The notes under the pieces were generated by a model, which ran no database searches, was not told the DNA's origin, and saw nothing but the letters and a program-made list of their open reading frames with translations. 64,000 nt of DNA from Chryseobacterium taklimakanense (GTDB lineage Bacteria; Bacteroidota; Bacteroidia; Flavobacteriales; Weeksellaceae), in the NCBI RefSeq assembly GCF_900187185.1, contig NZ_LT906465.1:1178001-1242000 (forward strand), given 5' to 3'. The position numbers and the translations under genes were made by a program. Positions 43,958-50,854 of the stretch are shown here, piece by piece. Position 1 is the stretch's first letter. Each line of letters begins with the position of its first letter.

Positions 43958-44355
43958 AAGTTTTTAATTATTTCGTTTGTTAATTTCTCCCTGAAATCGG
44001 GGTTCCCCTTTGGATAGAATGCCCTGCAGACGCGTATAATGACGTTTTGGCGGTCGGGCGGTAGGTATACTATTATAAAAGATTTTACACCGTTTACGGG
44101 CAAATCTGAATAGTAGAAATTAGGGGTTCCGGTCGGGCGTAATCCGGCTAAACTGCATCTGCTCCAGTTGGTGGTGTCGCGTATCCGTAATAAATTATTT
44201 GCGCCCTGTATGGAATTATAGCCGTTGTTTACCTCCAGCCTGATAAGGTCGGGCAATAGGTCGGGAATTTCTGTAGAATGCAGTTTAAACTGTTGGAACG
44301 TCTTTTTTTCAGTATCAAAATGATACTCCAGTTTGTAGTGGTCCGGTTTGAACAT
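43954..44355 (-). CDS. Unknown protein of the element (133 aa)
   Basis: A 133-residue protein, predicted mixed alpha/beta, with the segments YHFDTEKKTFQQFKLHSTEIPDLLPDL and VKSFIIVYLPPDRQNVIIRVCRAFYP. No family recognised. It lies between the HTH/excisionase-like gene (11 nt away) and a 68-residue gene with which it overlaps by 4 nt. The three form a transcriptional unit placed between integrase module and replication module. Confidence 0.5.
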   Translation of the reverse strand: MFKPDHYKLEYHFDTEKKTFQQFKLHSTEIPDLLPDLIRLEVNNGYNSIQGANNLLRIRDTTNWSRCSLAGLRPTGTPNFYYSDLPVNGVKSFIIVYLPPDRQNVIIRVCRAFYPKGNPDFREKLTNEIIKNF

Positions 44356-44366
44356 CGCAATAAATT

Positions 44367-44639
44367 TTAGTCGTTAATGATCATTGCGTTTTCAATCTCA
44401 TCAAACCGGTAGTATACGCGGGAACCTAATTTGTAGGAACGTAATATTCCGCGACGTCGCCAGTCGTGCAGCGTTGGTTTGGTTATGCCGAACCGGTCGC
44501 ACACCTCATCTGCGGAAAGGTAGCGTTTCGGGGCGTTATCGGTTAGGAATTTGGTAAGGCGGTCGAAAAGGCGGGTTTCGACGTTTTCCGCTATTTGGTT
44601 AATGTTTTCCTGCGGAACGGTAATGTTTAAAGTTTGCAT
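44367..44639 (-). CDS. HTH excisionase / MerR-like DNA-binding protein
   Basis: A 90-residue protein with a C-terminal helix-turn-helix_17 excisionase-type domain: RYLSADEVCDRFGITKPTLHDWRRRGILRSYKLGSRVYYRFDEIE spans residues ~40-86 and matches the winged HTH of Bacteroidota excisionases, with the first 38 residues forming a coiled helix (INQIAENVETRLFDRLTKFL). It probably directs excision with the integrase or regulates the element. Two GTAAGTAAT repeats 11 bp apart upstream (44676-44695) could be its own operator. Confidence 0.82.
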   Translation of the reverse strand: MQTLNITVPQENINQIAENVETRLFDRLTKFLTDNAPKRYLSADEVCDRFGITKPTLHDWRRRGILRSYKLGSRVYYRFDEIENAMIIND

Positions 44640-44675
44640 CGTCGTATATTTTTAATTGATCAATGCAAATATTAT

Positions 44676-44695
44676 GTAAGTAATTAGTAAGTAAT
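44676..44695. promoter_or_regulatory. Direct repeat, candidate operator upstream of the HTH gene
   Basis: GTAAGTAAT at 44676-44684 and 44687-44695, one helical turn apart, 37 nt before the HTH gene start. Confidence 0.4.
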
Positions 44696-44721
44696 GTGCG
44701 GAATTACTTTTTCTTAACTAA

Positions 44722-44752
44722 ATAAAAAAACGCTAACTATTTGCCAGCGTTT
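44722..44752 (-). terminator. Terminator at the end of the 342-aa gene
   Basis: AACGCT/AGCGTT stem with an 11-nt loop and T-run on the minus strand; it overlaps the gene's TAG stop. It separates the integrase-proximal genes from the HTH gene. Confidence 0.6.
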
Positions 44753-45765
44753 GTATTTGTTATTTCGGGTTTTAACTTCATTTTCAGCAATTGTTTATTA
44801 GCCTGCTGCAGATTTTCAGGGTTTTTATAGGGACTGTTTTTGTTTCCGTCGTCCCGTATAGGTTGCAACATCGGTAACAGATAGGAATACAAAGCTTTTG
44901 AATTAATGCCAGTTATCGCGGATAAAATTTGCGCTGTGTGCTGTATTGTGTCGGGTTTTTGCTGCAAAGATTTTACAAAATCTATTATCCCCAATTTTTC
45001 CAGCATAATAACGCGCGCCTTTGGTTCGGTATCTGAAAAATCAAATTCGGGTGTCTCCGGTTCGGGCGTTGGTGCAATTTGTTGAGGTTCCGGGGCGTTT
45101 ATCCTATCATTAATCCAATCATAAATGCGTATTACTGAAATTTTGTAATTCTCATATTTTGCAGAATCGAAATACAAAAACTGCCCAATAGAATATTCAT
45201 TTTCATTGATATATTCCTGTAATTCGTCGTTTGTTATTGTTGAAAACTGAACAAATTTTTCAAACGTTTGAAAGTCTTTTCCTGAATAAAGAAAATCAGA
45301 ATTATTATAAGGACTTTTCTTTTCCTCATATCCTACAATATCTAAATAAGAACCGGGGTCGTCAGGATCATCCAAATAATGCACTACCGTATCTAATATT
45401 TTATTTTCAGCAAAAAAATGAAAATGACTTTTCTTTTCTATTGCCAATTCAAAATAAAAATCATTCAAACGGTCAGGGTCATCAGCAAAATAATTAAACA
45501 GTCTAACATCCAATTCATTAGAAATATTTTGAACAGTTTTAGTTGTTTTTAAATACCGTTTTAAAACTTCATCATAATACGAAACCTCAATTTCAATATC
45601 TTTTGTTTCTAAATACAAAGGGTCTATTTCGGCTCCGTAAGTAGATAATAACTTTTTAAGATATATTTTTTCGGAACCGTCGGGAAGTTGTTTTTTCCAG
45701 TCCTCAAAATCCTTATTATAGTTATTCTTAAATTCAGTAAAAGAATAGTAAAAAGGTAATTCCAT
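44737..45765 (-). CDS. Unknown protein of the element with C-terminal helical domain (342 aa)
   Basis: A 342-residue acidic, AT-rich gene product. The first ~220 residues are rich in Asp/Tyr/Phe and show no known fold. After a Pro-rich linker (EPQQIAPTPEPETPEFDF), residues ~255-335 form a helical domain with ARVIMLEKLGIIDFVKSLQ and ILSAITGINSKALYSYLLPML, a block I recall at the C-terminus of many unannotated Bacteroidota mobile-element proteins. Its start follows a copy of the shared leader motif (45778-45793). Being next to the integrase, it may be an accessory or regulatory protein; this is inference. Confidence 0.6.
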   Translation of the reverse strand: MELPFYYSFTEFKNNYNKDFEDWKKQLPDGSEKIYLKKLLSTYGAEIDPLYLETKDIEIEVSYYDEVLKRYLKTTKTVQNISNELDVRLFNYFADDPDRLNDFYFELAIEKKSHFHFFAENKILDTVVHYLDDPDDPGSYLDIVGYEEKKSPYNNSDFLYSGKDFQTFEKFVQFSTITNDELQEYINENEYSIGQFLYFDSAKYENYKISVIRIYDWINDRINAPEPQQIAPTPEPETPEFDFSDTEPKARVIMLEKLGIIDFVKSLQQKPDTIQHTAQILSAITGINSKALYSYLLPMLQPIRDDGNKNSPYKNPENLQQANKQLLKMKLKPEITNTNAGK

Positions 45766-45777
45766 AATGTTAAGTTT

Positions 45778-45793
45778 TGTAAGGTTTTGAACA
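45778..45793 (-). promoter_or_regulatory. Shared leader motif before the 342-aa gene
   Basis: Minus strand TGTTCAAAACCTTACA, 12 nt before the ATG. Confidence 0.5.
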
Positions 45794-45839
45794 CGTTAAA
45801 AAAGGGCGGTTTCCATCCCCGCTATTATTAAGATTAAAA

Positions 45840-47186
45840 TTAGTTTGCTGTTTTAGTTTTTTCAGGCTCTACAGTGCCGGAAACGGGGCTATTTTCCATT
45901 ATTTCCCAGTAGTGATACATCTGTTCGGATAGGGTGGAATTATCTATTCCTATGTAGCCGAGAAACTCCCGTTCGGTTTTGTGTCCGGTTACTGCCATTA
46001 TTACGGCTGTGGGAATTTTACTGTAATGCATTGTTGCAAACGTGCGCCTGCAGACGTGCGAGGAAATCACTTTATAAAACGGATAGTTTCCGAAAACATA
46101 ACATTTTTTAACCGGATCGTACACCCTGCCGTAATCCAAACGGTCTATTTCTGCCAGTCGGGCGACGGTTTCCAAGTGTGTGTTAAAAATCGTTTTGCAG
46201 CTGTCTATATTGCTGCTGTAAACGGGCGGAAAATTGCCGTTCCTTTTGTCCAGTATCTTTTTTACTTCGGGGTGTATGGGAACCACTACGGGCGTTTTTG
46301 TTTTGCGCTGCGCTACGTTTATAAAGTCTTTGCCGTTAATGTTTACGATTTTCTTTTTGGTCATCCCGAACAGATCGGACGCCCTTTGTCCAGTGTAGCA
46401 TCCGATAATTAGCCAGTCCCGCGTTATTTCCAGTTTTTCATTTCCGATTAATATTAAATCCTGTATTTTGGCAAGTTCGGTTTCTGTGAGGTAGTGCGTT
46501 GGGGTGTCTGTGGTAAAACCTTTAATTTCTGTTAGTTGATCGTGAACGGCTACGCCCTCCAGTTTGGCATCTTTAAAAATTGTTTTGGTGTATTTTAGAT
46601 ATTTCCCTACAGTATTGTCGCTGAGGTTCTGCCCGCGTAAAAAGGTAACAAACCGGTTGCCTACGGAAATATTATAATCGGAAACTTTCAGGCGTTTTTT
46701 TTCGGTCTGCAGAAATTCTAAAAACTTTGAAATTATGGTTTCGTGTTTCTGCTGCGTGCGGTAAGAAATTGGCTGCCCCTTGTATTTGCGGAATGGTAGA
46801 ATTTGGGCGCGGTAATGCTCTAAATAGTTGTCTATGTAGTCCAGTTCGACTACGCGTTTACCGTCATTATAAAACCCTGCAATAACCTCATCTAACCAGT
46901 CCCCTGTTATCAGTTCGTTATCCCCCCTTTTTTGGTATTCCTGCAGAATAAAGTTTTCCAAACCGGAAAGGCGGGTTTTTAATTCGTTGTGCTGCTGCAG
47001 AAAATCAGCGGTTCCCGATTTTATGTTTTTGGGAAAACCTTTTGCATCCGGTTGTCCGTTCCAGTGTTCGGGGTTTACGGTTTCGCGTGTTTTTCGTTTG
47101 AATTTAGTATTCCGGTCTGCGGAGAAATTAACGTAAATAGTCGCGTTGGGTGTGGTCGTCCTAATGAAATAGAAAATTTTTGCCAT
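45840..47186 (-). CDS. Tyrosine recombinase (site-specific integrase)
   Basis: A 448-residue integrase that recombines the element at the tRNA-Gln 3' end. The N-terminal arm-binding domain and SAM-like core-binding domain (ISYRTQQKHETIISKFLEFLQTEKKR) precede the catalytic domain, in which the Arg is in IGCYTGQRASDL near residue 268, the His-x-x-Arg in SHVCRRTFATMHY near 380, the third His in VTGHKTEREFLGYI near 405 and the nucleophile Tyr follows in this last segment or at MYHYW near 425. Full length. Promoter element TATCTTTG at 47212-47219. Directly adjacent to the right junction, as usual. Confidence 0.93.
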   Translation of the reverse strand: MAKIFYFIRTTTPNATIYVNFSADRNTKFKRKTRETVNPEHWNGQPDAKGFPKNIKSGTADFLQQHNELKTRLSGLENFILQEYQKRGDNELITGDWLDEVIAGFYNDGKRVVELDYIDNYLEHYRAQILPFRKYKGQPISYRTQQKHETIISKFLEFLQTEKKRLKVSDYNISVGNRFVTFLRGQNLSDNTVGKYLKYTKTIFKDAKLEGVAVHDQLTEIKGFTTDTPTHYLTETELAKIQDLILIGNEKLEITRDWLIIGCYTGQRASDLFGMTKKKIVNINGKDFINVAQRKTKTPVVVPIHPEVKKILDKRNGNFPPVYSSNIDSCKTIFNTHLETVARLAEIDRLDYGRVYDPVKKCYVFGNYPFYKVISSHVCRRTFATMHYSKIPTAVIMAVTGHKTEREFLGYIGIDNSTLSEQMYHYWEIMENSPVSGTVEPEKTKTAN

Positions 47187-47189
47187 AAT

Positions 47190-47209
47190 TGTAAGGTTTA
47201 TTTGAACAT
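47190..47209 (-). promoter_or_regulatory. Shared leader motif before the integrase gene
   Basis: Minus strand AATGTTCAAATAAACCTTACA, 3 nt before the ATG; it lies just downstream of the -7 element, so it should form the 5' end of the mRNA. Confidence 0.5.
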
Positions 47210-47211
47210 TA

Positions 47212-47219
47212 CAAAGATA
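47212..47219 (-). promoter_or_regulatory. -7 promoter element TATCTTTG for the integrase gene
   Basis: Exact TAnnTTTG match on the minus strand 25 nt upstream of the ATG. Confidence 0.55.
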
Positions 47220-47236
47220 GCATTTATTTTAATTTT

Positions 47237-47256
47237 GGGGAACCGTTGGGGAACCA
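47237..47256. repeat. Right arm repeat: two GGGGAACC boxes
   Basis: GGGGAACCGTTGGGGAACCA, identical to 40573-40592, upstream of the integrase promoter; probable arm-type site that could also autoregulate the integrase. Confidence 0.65.
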
Positions 47257-47403
47257 AACTGTATTTTATCTTAAACGCATTTTAATCAAAAACCACAAAC
47301 GAACATTATAAACATATTGTAATCCCTTTATTAATCGGTGTTTTGGGTTTTTTAGAATATTTCTAAATAGTCGGTATAATTTAAACAAAATATAGGTTTA
47401 TTC

Positions 47404-47418
47404 TCCCTGTGGGTCTAC
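47404..47418. repeat. att core, right junction (attR)
   Basis: TCCCTGTGGGTCTAC, copy of the tRNA-Gln 3' end, followed by the presumed original downstream sequence. Confidence 0.85.
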
Positions 47419-47424
47419 CATCTA

Positions 47425-47452
47425 AACCTTCTGATTTTCAGGAGGTTTTTTT
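47425..47452 (+). terminator. Original tRNA-Gln terminator, now beyond the island
   Basis: Stem AACCTTCTGA/TCAGGAGGTT with TTT loop and T-run, 6 nt after the right att copy. Confidence 0.75.
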
Positions 47453-47457
47453 ATTAT

Positions 47458-47487
47458 AAAGGCTTTCAGTAGTTTTGAAAGCCTTTT
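47458..47487 (-). terminator. Terminator of argS
   Basis: 11-bp stem AAAGGCTTTCA/TGAAAGCCTTT just after the argS stop. Confidence 0.75.
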
Positions 47488-47491
47488 ATTT

Positions 47492-49255
47492 TTACATTCT
47501 GTTTACAGTTCCGATTCCGAGCAACTCCAAAGATTTTTTGACGGTTTTACTCGTGATGTCAGAAAGATTTAATCTGAACTGAACTGTTTCAGGATTTTCC
47601 TGACTCAAAATCTGGTTATTTTGGTAAAACGAATTGTAAGTTTTCACCAAGTCATAAACATAATTCGCAACATGCGCAGGGCTTAATGTTTCCGCAGCCT
47701 TTTCCACAATATCTTTATAATTGGCCAGCTGCATAATCAGGTCTTTCTCATATTCATTCAGCTGAATATCACCTTCAGTTTCCCGGAAAGTATAATTGGC
47801 TTTACCCAGAAGCGACTGGATCCTCGCATAAGTGTATTGGATAAAAGGCCCAGTATTGCCGTTGAAATCGATACTTTCTGCAGGATTGAAAAGCATTTTT
47901 TTCTTCGGATCCACCTTCAGCATGAAATATTTCAGGGCTCCCAGACCTACGGTTTCATAAGACCGCTCTTTCTCTTCATCATCAAGATTTTCCAGTTTGC
48001 CGAGTTCCTGAGCTTTTTCTTTGGCGGTCTGATACATTTCTTCCATCAGATCATCAGCATCAACCACGGTTCCTTCACGTGATTTCATCTTGCCTTCCGG
48101 AAGCTCAACCATACCATAAGACAAATGATAAAGCTGATCCGCCCACTGATATCCCAGTTTCTTAAGAATCTTGAAAAGCACCTGGAAGTGGTAATCCTGC
48201 TCGTTCCCTACGGTATAAATCAGCTTTTGGATATCGTTATCCTTGAAACGCTCCACTGCGGTTCCCAAATCCTGAGTCATATAGACTGAAGTACCGTCGG
48301 AACGCAGCAACAGTTTCTGGTCGAGGCCTTCATCCTCCAGATTGACCCAGACCGAACCGTCATCTTTTCTGTAAAAAACCCCGCTGTTCAAGCCTTCCTG
48401 AATCAAGTCTTTACCTAAAAGATAAGTTTTGCTTTCATACTGAACCTGGTCGAAATTTACACCCAGACGTTTATAAGTCTCATTGAATCCGGCATAAACC
48501 CAGGAGTTCATTTCGTTCCACAGGTTTCTCACTTTATCATCACCCTTTTCCCAATCCAGCAACATTTGCTGGGCTTCTTTAATGGAAGGTGCCTGTTTTT
48601 TGGCCACGTCTTCATCAAAACCTTCAGCAACCAAATCAGCAATTTCTTTCTTATAATTTTTATCAAATTCCACATAGTAATTACCCACCAGTTTGTCGCC
48701 TTTCAGTCCGGTGGATTGTGGATTTTCCTGCTTTCCGGATTTTTCCCAGGCAAGCATGGATTTGCAAATATGGATTCCGCGGTCGTTGATAATTTGGGTT
48801 TTAATGACATTATAACCGGCTTCTTCTAAAATTTTTGCAACCGAAAAACCTAAAAGATTATTCCTGATATGACCCAGATGGAGCGGTTTATTCGTGTTTG
48901 GTGAAGAATATTCCACCATTACCGTCTGGTTTTTAGCTACCTTTTTACCGAAGTTCTCAGTAATACTTTTTAAATTTTCGAGGAAAAAGTTATTATTGAC
49001 CGTCAGGTTCAGGAAACCTTTTACCACATTGAAGCTTTCAACAAGGCTGGTTTGAGCTGCAAGAGCGCCGCCCAGTTCCATCCCGATCGTATCAGGGCTT
49101 TTCTTCAACAGTTTCACCAGCGGGAAAATCACAACGGTAAAGTCGCCTTCAAATCCTGATTTATTTTCCTGAACCTCAAGGCTAACGCCGTTAATCTGGT
49201 AGGTTGACTGTATGATTTCAGAAATCTTCTGCTGTATGGTATCTTTAATATTCAT
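47492..49255 (-). CDS. argS: Arginyl-tRNA synthetase
   Basis: Class I synthetase charging tRNA-Arg. The 587-residue protein has the N-terminal Add1-like domain, the HIGH-type motif SSPNTNKPLHLGHIRNNLLG near residue 115, YGMVELPEGKMKSREGTVV near 375 (KMSKS-like KMKSR), and a DALR anticodon-binding domain at the C-terminus ending LELLGIGTVNRM. The frame extends 2 codons upstream to a TTG, but ATG 49255 is taken as start; promoter element TATATTTG is at 49277-49284. Lies just outside the right junction of the island. Confidence 0.95.
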   Translation of the reverse strand: MNIKDTIQQKISEIIQSTYQINGVSLEVQENKSGFEGDFTVVIFPLVKLLKKSPDTIGMELGGALAAQTSLVESFNVVKGFLNLTVNNNFFLENLKSITENFGKKVAKNQTVMVEYSSPNTNKPLHLGHIRNNLLGFSVAKILEEAGYNVIKTQIINDRGIHICKSMLAWEKSGKQENPQSTGLKGDKLVGNYYVEFDKNYKKEIADLVAEGFDEDVAKKQAPSIKEAQQMLLDWEKGDDKVRNLWNEMNSWVYAGFNETYKRLGVNFDQVQYESKTYLLGKDLIQEGLNSGVFYRKDDGSVWVNLEDEGLDQKLLLRSDGTSVYMTQDLGTAVERFKDNDIQKLIYTVGNEQDYHFQVLFKILKKLGYQWADQLYHLSYGMVELPEGKMKSREGTVVDADDLMEEMYQTAKEKAQELGKLENLDDEEKERSYETVGLGALKYFMLKVDPKKKMLFNPAESIDFNGNTGPFIQYTYARIQSLLGKANYTFRETEGDIQLNEYEKDLIMQLANYKDIVEKAAETLSPAHVANYVYDLVKTYNSFYQNNQILSQENPETVQFRLNLSDITSKTVKKSLELLGIGTVNRM

Positions 49256-49276
49256 CTTCAAAAAAAATTGAGGTTA

Positions 49277-49284
49277 CAAATATA
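49277..49284 (-). promoter_or_regulatory. -7 promoter element TATATTTG for argS
   Basis: Exact TAnnTTTG match on the minus strand, 21 nt upstream of ATG 49255. Confidence 0.5.
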
Positions 49285-49291
49285 AGGAAAT

Positions 49292-49319
49292 AAAAAACCG
49301 CTCGGTGGAGCGGTTTTTA
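49292..49319 (-). terminator. Terminator of the SusC/SusD operon
   Basis: 11-bp stem AAAAACCGCTC/GAGCGGTTTTT with a 4-nt loop, 21 nt after the susD-like stop. Confidence 0.8.
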
Positions 49320-49339
49320 TTTATTGCAGAAACTGCATT

Positions 49340-50839
49340 TTACAGTTCCCACCAGAATTTAGAAGTGTTTTTATCTTCTGCTGGTGACAGTCTGGTTACA
49401 GCTTCGTTATAATTTGTAGTATTATAATTAGCTTCTTCTAGAGGGTAAGGAATTCTTGTTGGAATCTTTCCACCATTAATAGCATTTTTTGCAGGTACTA
49501 AAGTTGGAAAATTAGTTCTTCTCCACTCTGACCAAGCATCAAATCCTTGATTAAACAATGCAACCCACTTTTCCTCAGCAATTACTTTCGCTGGATTTGC
49601 TGCCATATCAGCTACTCTGGCAGCAGCATATGCAACCGCGTCAGCTTTTATTGCGGAACCATATCTGGCATCAAGTGTCTCATAACTTCTTGTGATCCCT
49701 AAAGTTAACATTGCAGCAGGACTCTCAGAAGTCCATCCGAGTAATGCCGCCTCAGCTCTGTTAAGATAAGTATATCCGGCAGTGAATAATGCCATTGGAG
49801 CATCAGCGCCTTTGAATTTAGTAGACATTTGGGCAGCGTTAGCTGTGTTATCAAGACCAGCTGCCGAAAGGTTATCCACTGTATAACCATAAGCCAATCC
49901 TGTTCCTGTCATCCCACCTGTGCTGAATACACTTAAACGTGTATCAGGAGTATGGTTTGAAGTCCTGTTAAATGTATTGGCGGCTCCCTTAAGAGATTCC
50001 GTGAATTCTCTTGAAAGATAATAGTCAGCAGCTCTAAAACTGTTAAGGGGGTTAGCAACTAAACTTGCAGAAGAGAAACTCCAGTAAGCTTCTTGCGCAG
50101 TTGTTTCAATAACCCCACCACTGTTAGCCAAGGCTTCCTTGAAAGTTTGAGCAGCAAATCCGGTAGCACCAGGATATTTTTTGCTCAACTGAAGAGCAGC
50201 CTGCATTAAGACAGAGTTTGCTAATCTTTTCCAGTTACCTATGTTTCCTTGGTAAAGGATATCTCCCTGAGGCGCAGTTTTTGCGGCATTCAGCATATTT
50301 CTTCCCTCCTGAAGGTCTTTGATAATTCCTTTGTAGATCGTCTCCTGGGTGTCATACTTTGGAGTTCTGATATCCTGGCCAATTTTGGCCGCTTCACTAT
50401 ACGGAGCATCTCCATAGGTATCCGTAATTCTTTTGTAGATGATCGACTTGAATATTTTTGCAACACCAATCATATTCTCTGCACTACCCTGCACCTGCAT
50501 CTCCGCTGTAGGATTATTAGAGTAATCGTTGATGATTTTATCCAAGTTTACGATTTGGTTAGCATAATATCTGCCCCAAGCACCTCTTTCAAAACCATAG
50601 ATCTGCTGAGTTGTATATACAGACTGTGCCTGATACTGCACGTAAAGCTGTGGATTCATCAGATAAGCATTTCCACCGTTTTGCGCAAAACTCATCATTG
50701 ATCCAGACATAAGTGCAGAGTAACTTGCGTCATATGCACCGTACTTATCTTTATTTAAATCCCCAAAGTTTTCATCTCTACAAGACCCTAATGAGCCTAA
50801 AACGAAAAGGGACAATACTACTATTTTTAATTTTTTCAT
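49340..50839 (-). CDS. SusD/RagB-family surface lipoprotein
   Basis: A 499-residue outer-membrane lipoprotein that caps the partner SusC-type transporter and binds the nutrient. Lipobox LGSLGSC with the acylated Cys near residue 20. The body is alpha-helical with TPR-like repeats: MNPQLYVQYQAQSVYTTQQIYGFERGAW, then SIIYKRITDTYGDAPYSEAAK near 130 (the SusD signature) and IAEEKWVALFNQGFDAWSEWRRTNFP near 430. This is the SusD-like_2 subgroup. Fifteen nt after the SusC gene. Substrate not evident; no glycoside hydrolases are adjacent, so peptides or oligomers other than glycans are possible. Confidence 0.93.
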   Translation of the reverse strand: MKKLKIVVLSLFVLGSLGSCRDENFGDLNKDKYGAYDASYSALMSGSMMSFAQNGGNAYLMNPQLYVQYQAQSVYTTQQIYGFERGAWGRYYANQIVNLDKIINDYSNNPTAEMQVQGSAENMIGVAKIFKSIIYKRITDTYGDAPYSEAAKIGQDIRTPKYDTQETIYKGIIKDLQEGRNMLNAAKTAPQGDILYQGNIGNWKRLANSVLMQAALQLSKKYPGATGFAAQTFKEALANSGGVIETTAQEAYWSFSSASLVANPLNSFRAADYYLSREFTESLKGAANTFNRTSNHTPDTRLSVFSTGGMTGTGLAYGYTVDNLSAAGLDNTANAAQMSTKFKGADAPMALFTAGYTYLNRAEAALLGWTSESPAAMLTLGITRSYETLDARYGSAIKADAVAYAAARVADMAANPAKVIAEEKWVALFNQGFDAWSEWRRTNFPTLVPAKNAINGGKIPTRIPYPLEEANYNTTNYNEAVTRLSPAEDKNTSKFWWEL

Positions 50840-50854
50840 GTCTTAAAATAATTA

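Larger units (their letters stand above)
40527..47418. mobile_element. Integrated satellite-like element in tRNA-Gln (about 6.9 kb)
   Basis: Bounded by a 15-bp direct repeat of the tRNA-Gln 3' end, with integrase next to the right junction. Eight genes all run on the minus strand: integrase, unknown (342 aa), HTH/excisionase, two small unknowns, RepA-like ATPase, PrimPol primase and a Cys-motif unknown. No relaxase, coupling protein, capsid, portal or terminase was seen. A paired GGGGAACC repeat occurs near both ends, and an iteron-like cluster sits between primase and ATPase. This gene set resembles phage satellites (PICI/P4-like) or minimal integrative plasmids. Mobilisation by a helper is inference. 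Confidence 0.85.

Noticed and set aside
40527-47418. Calling the island an integrative conjugative element or prophage
   Set aside because: No relaxase, VirB/Tra, capsid, portal, tail or terminase gene could be recognised.
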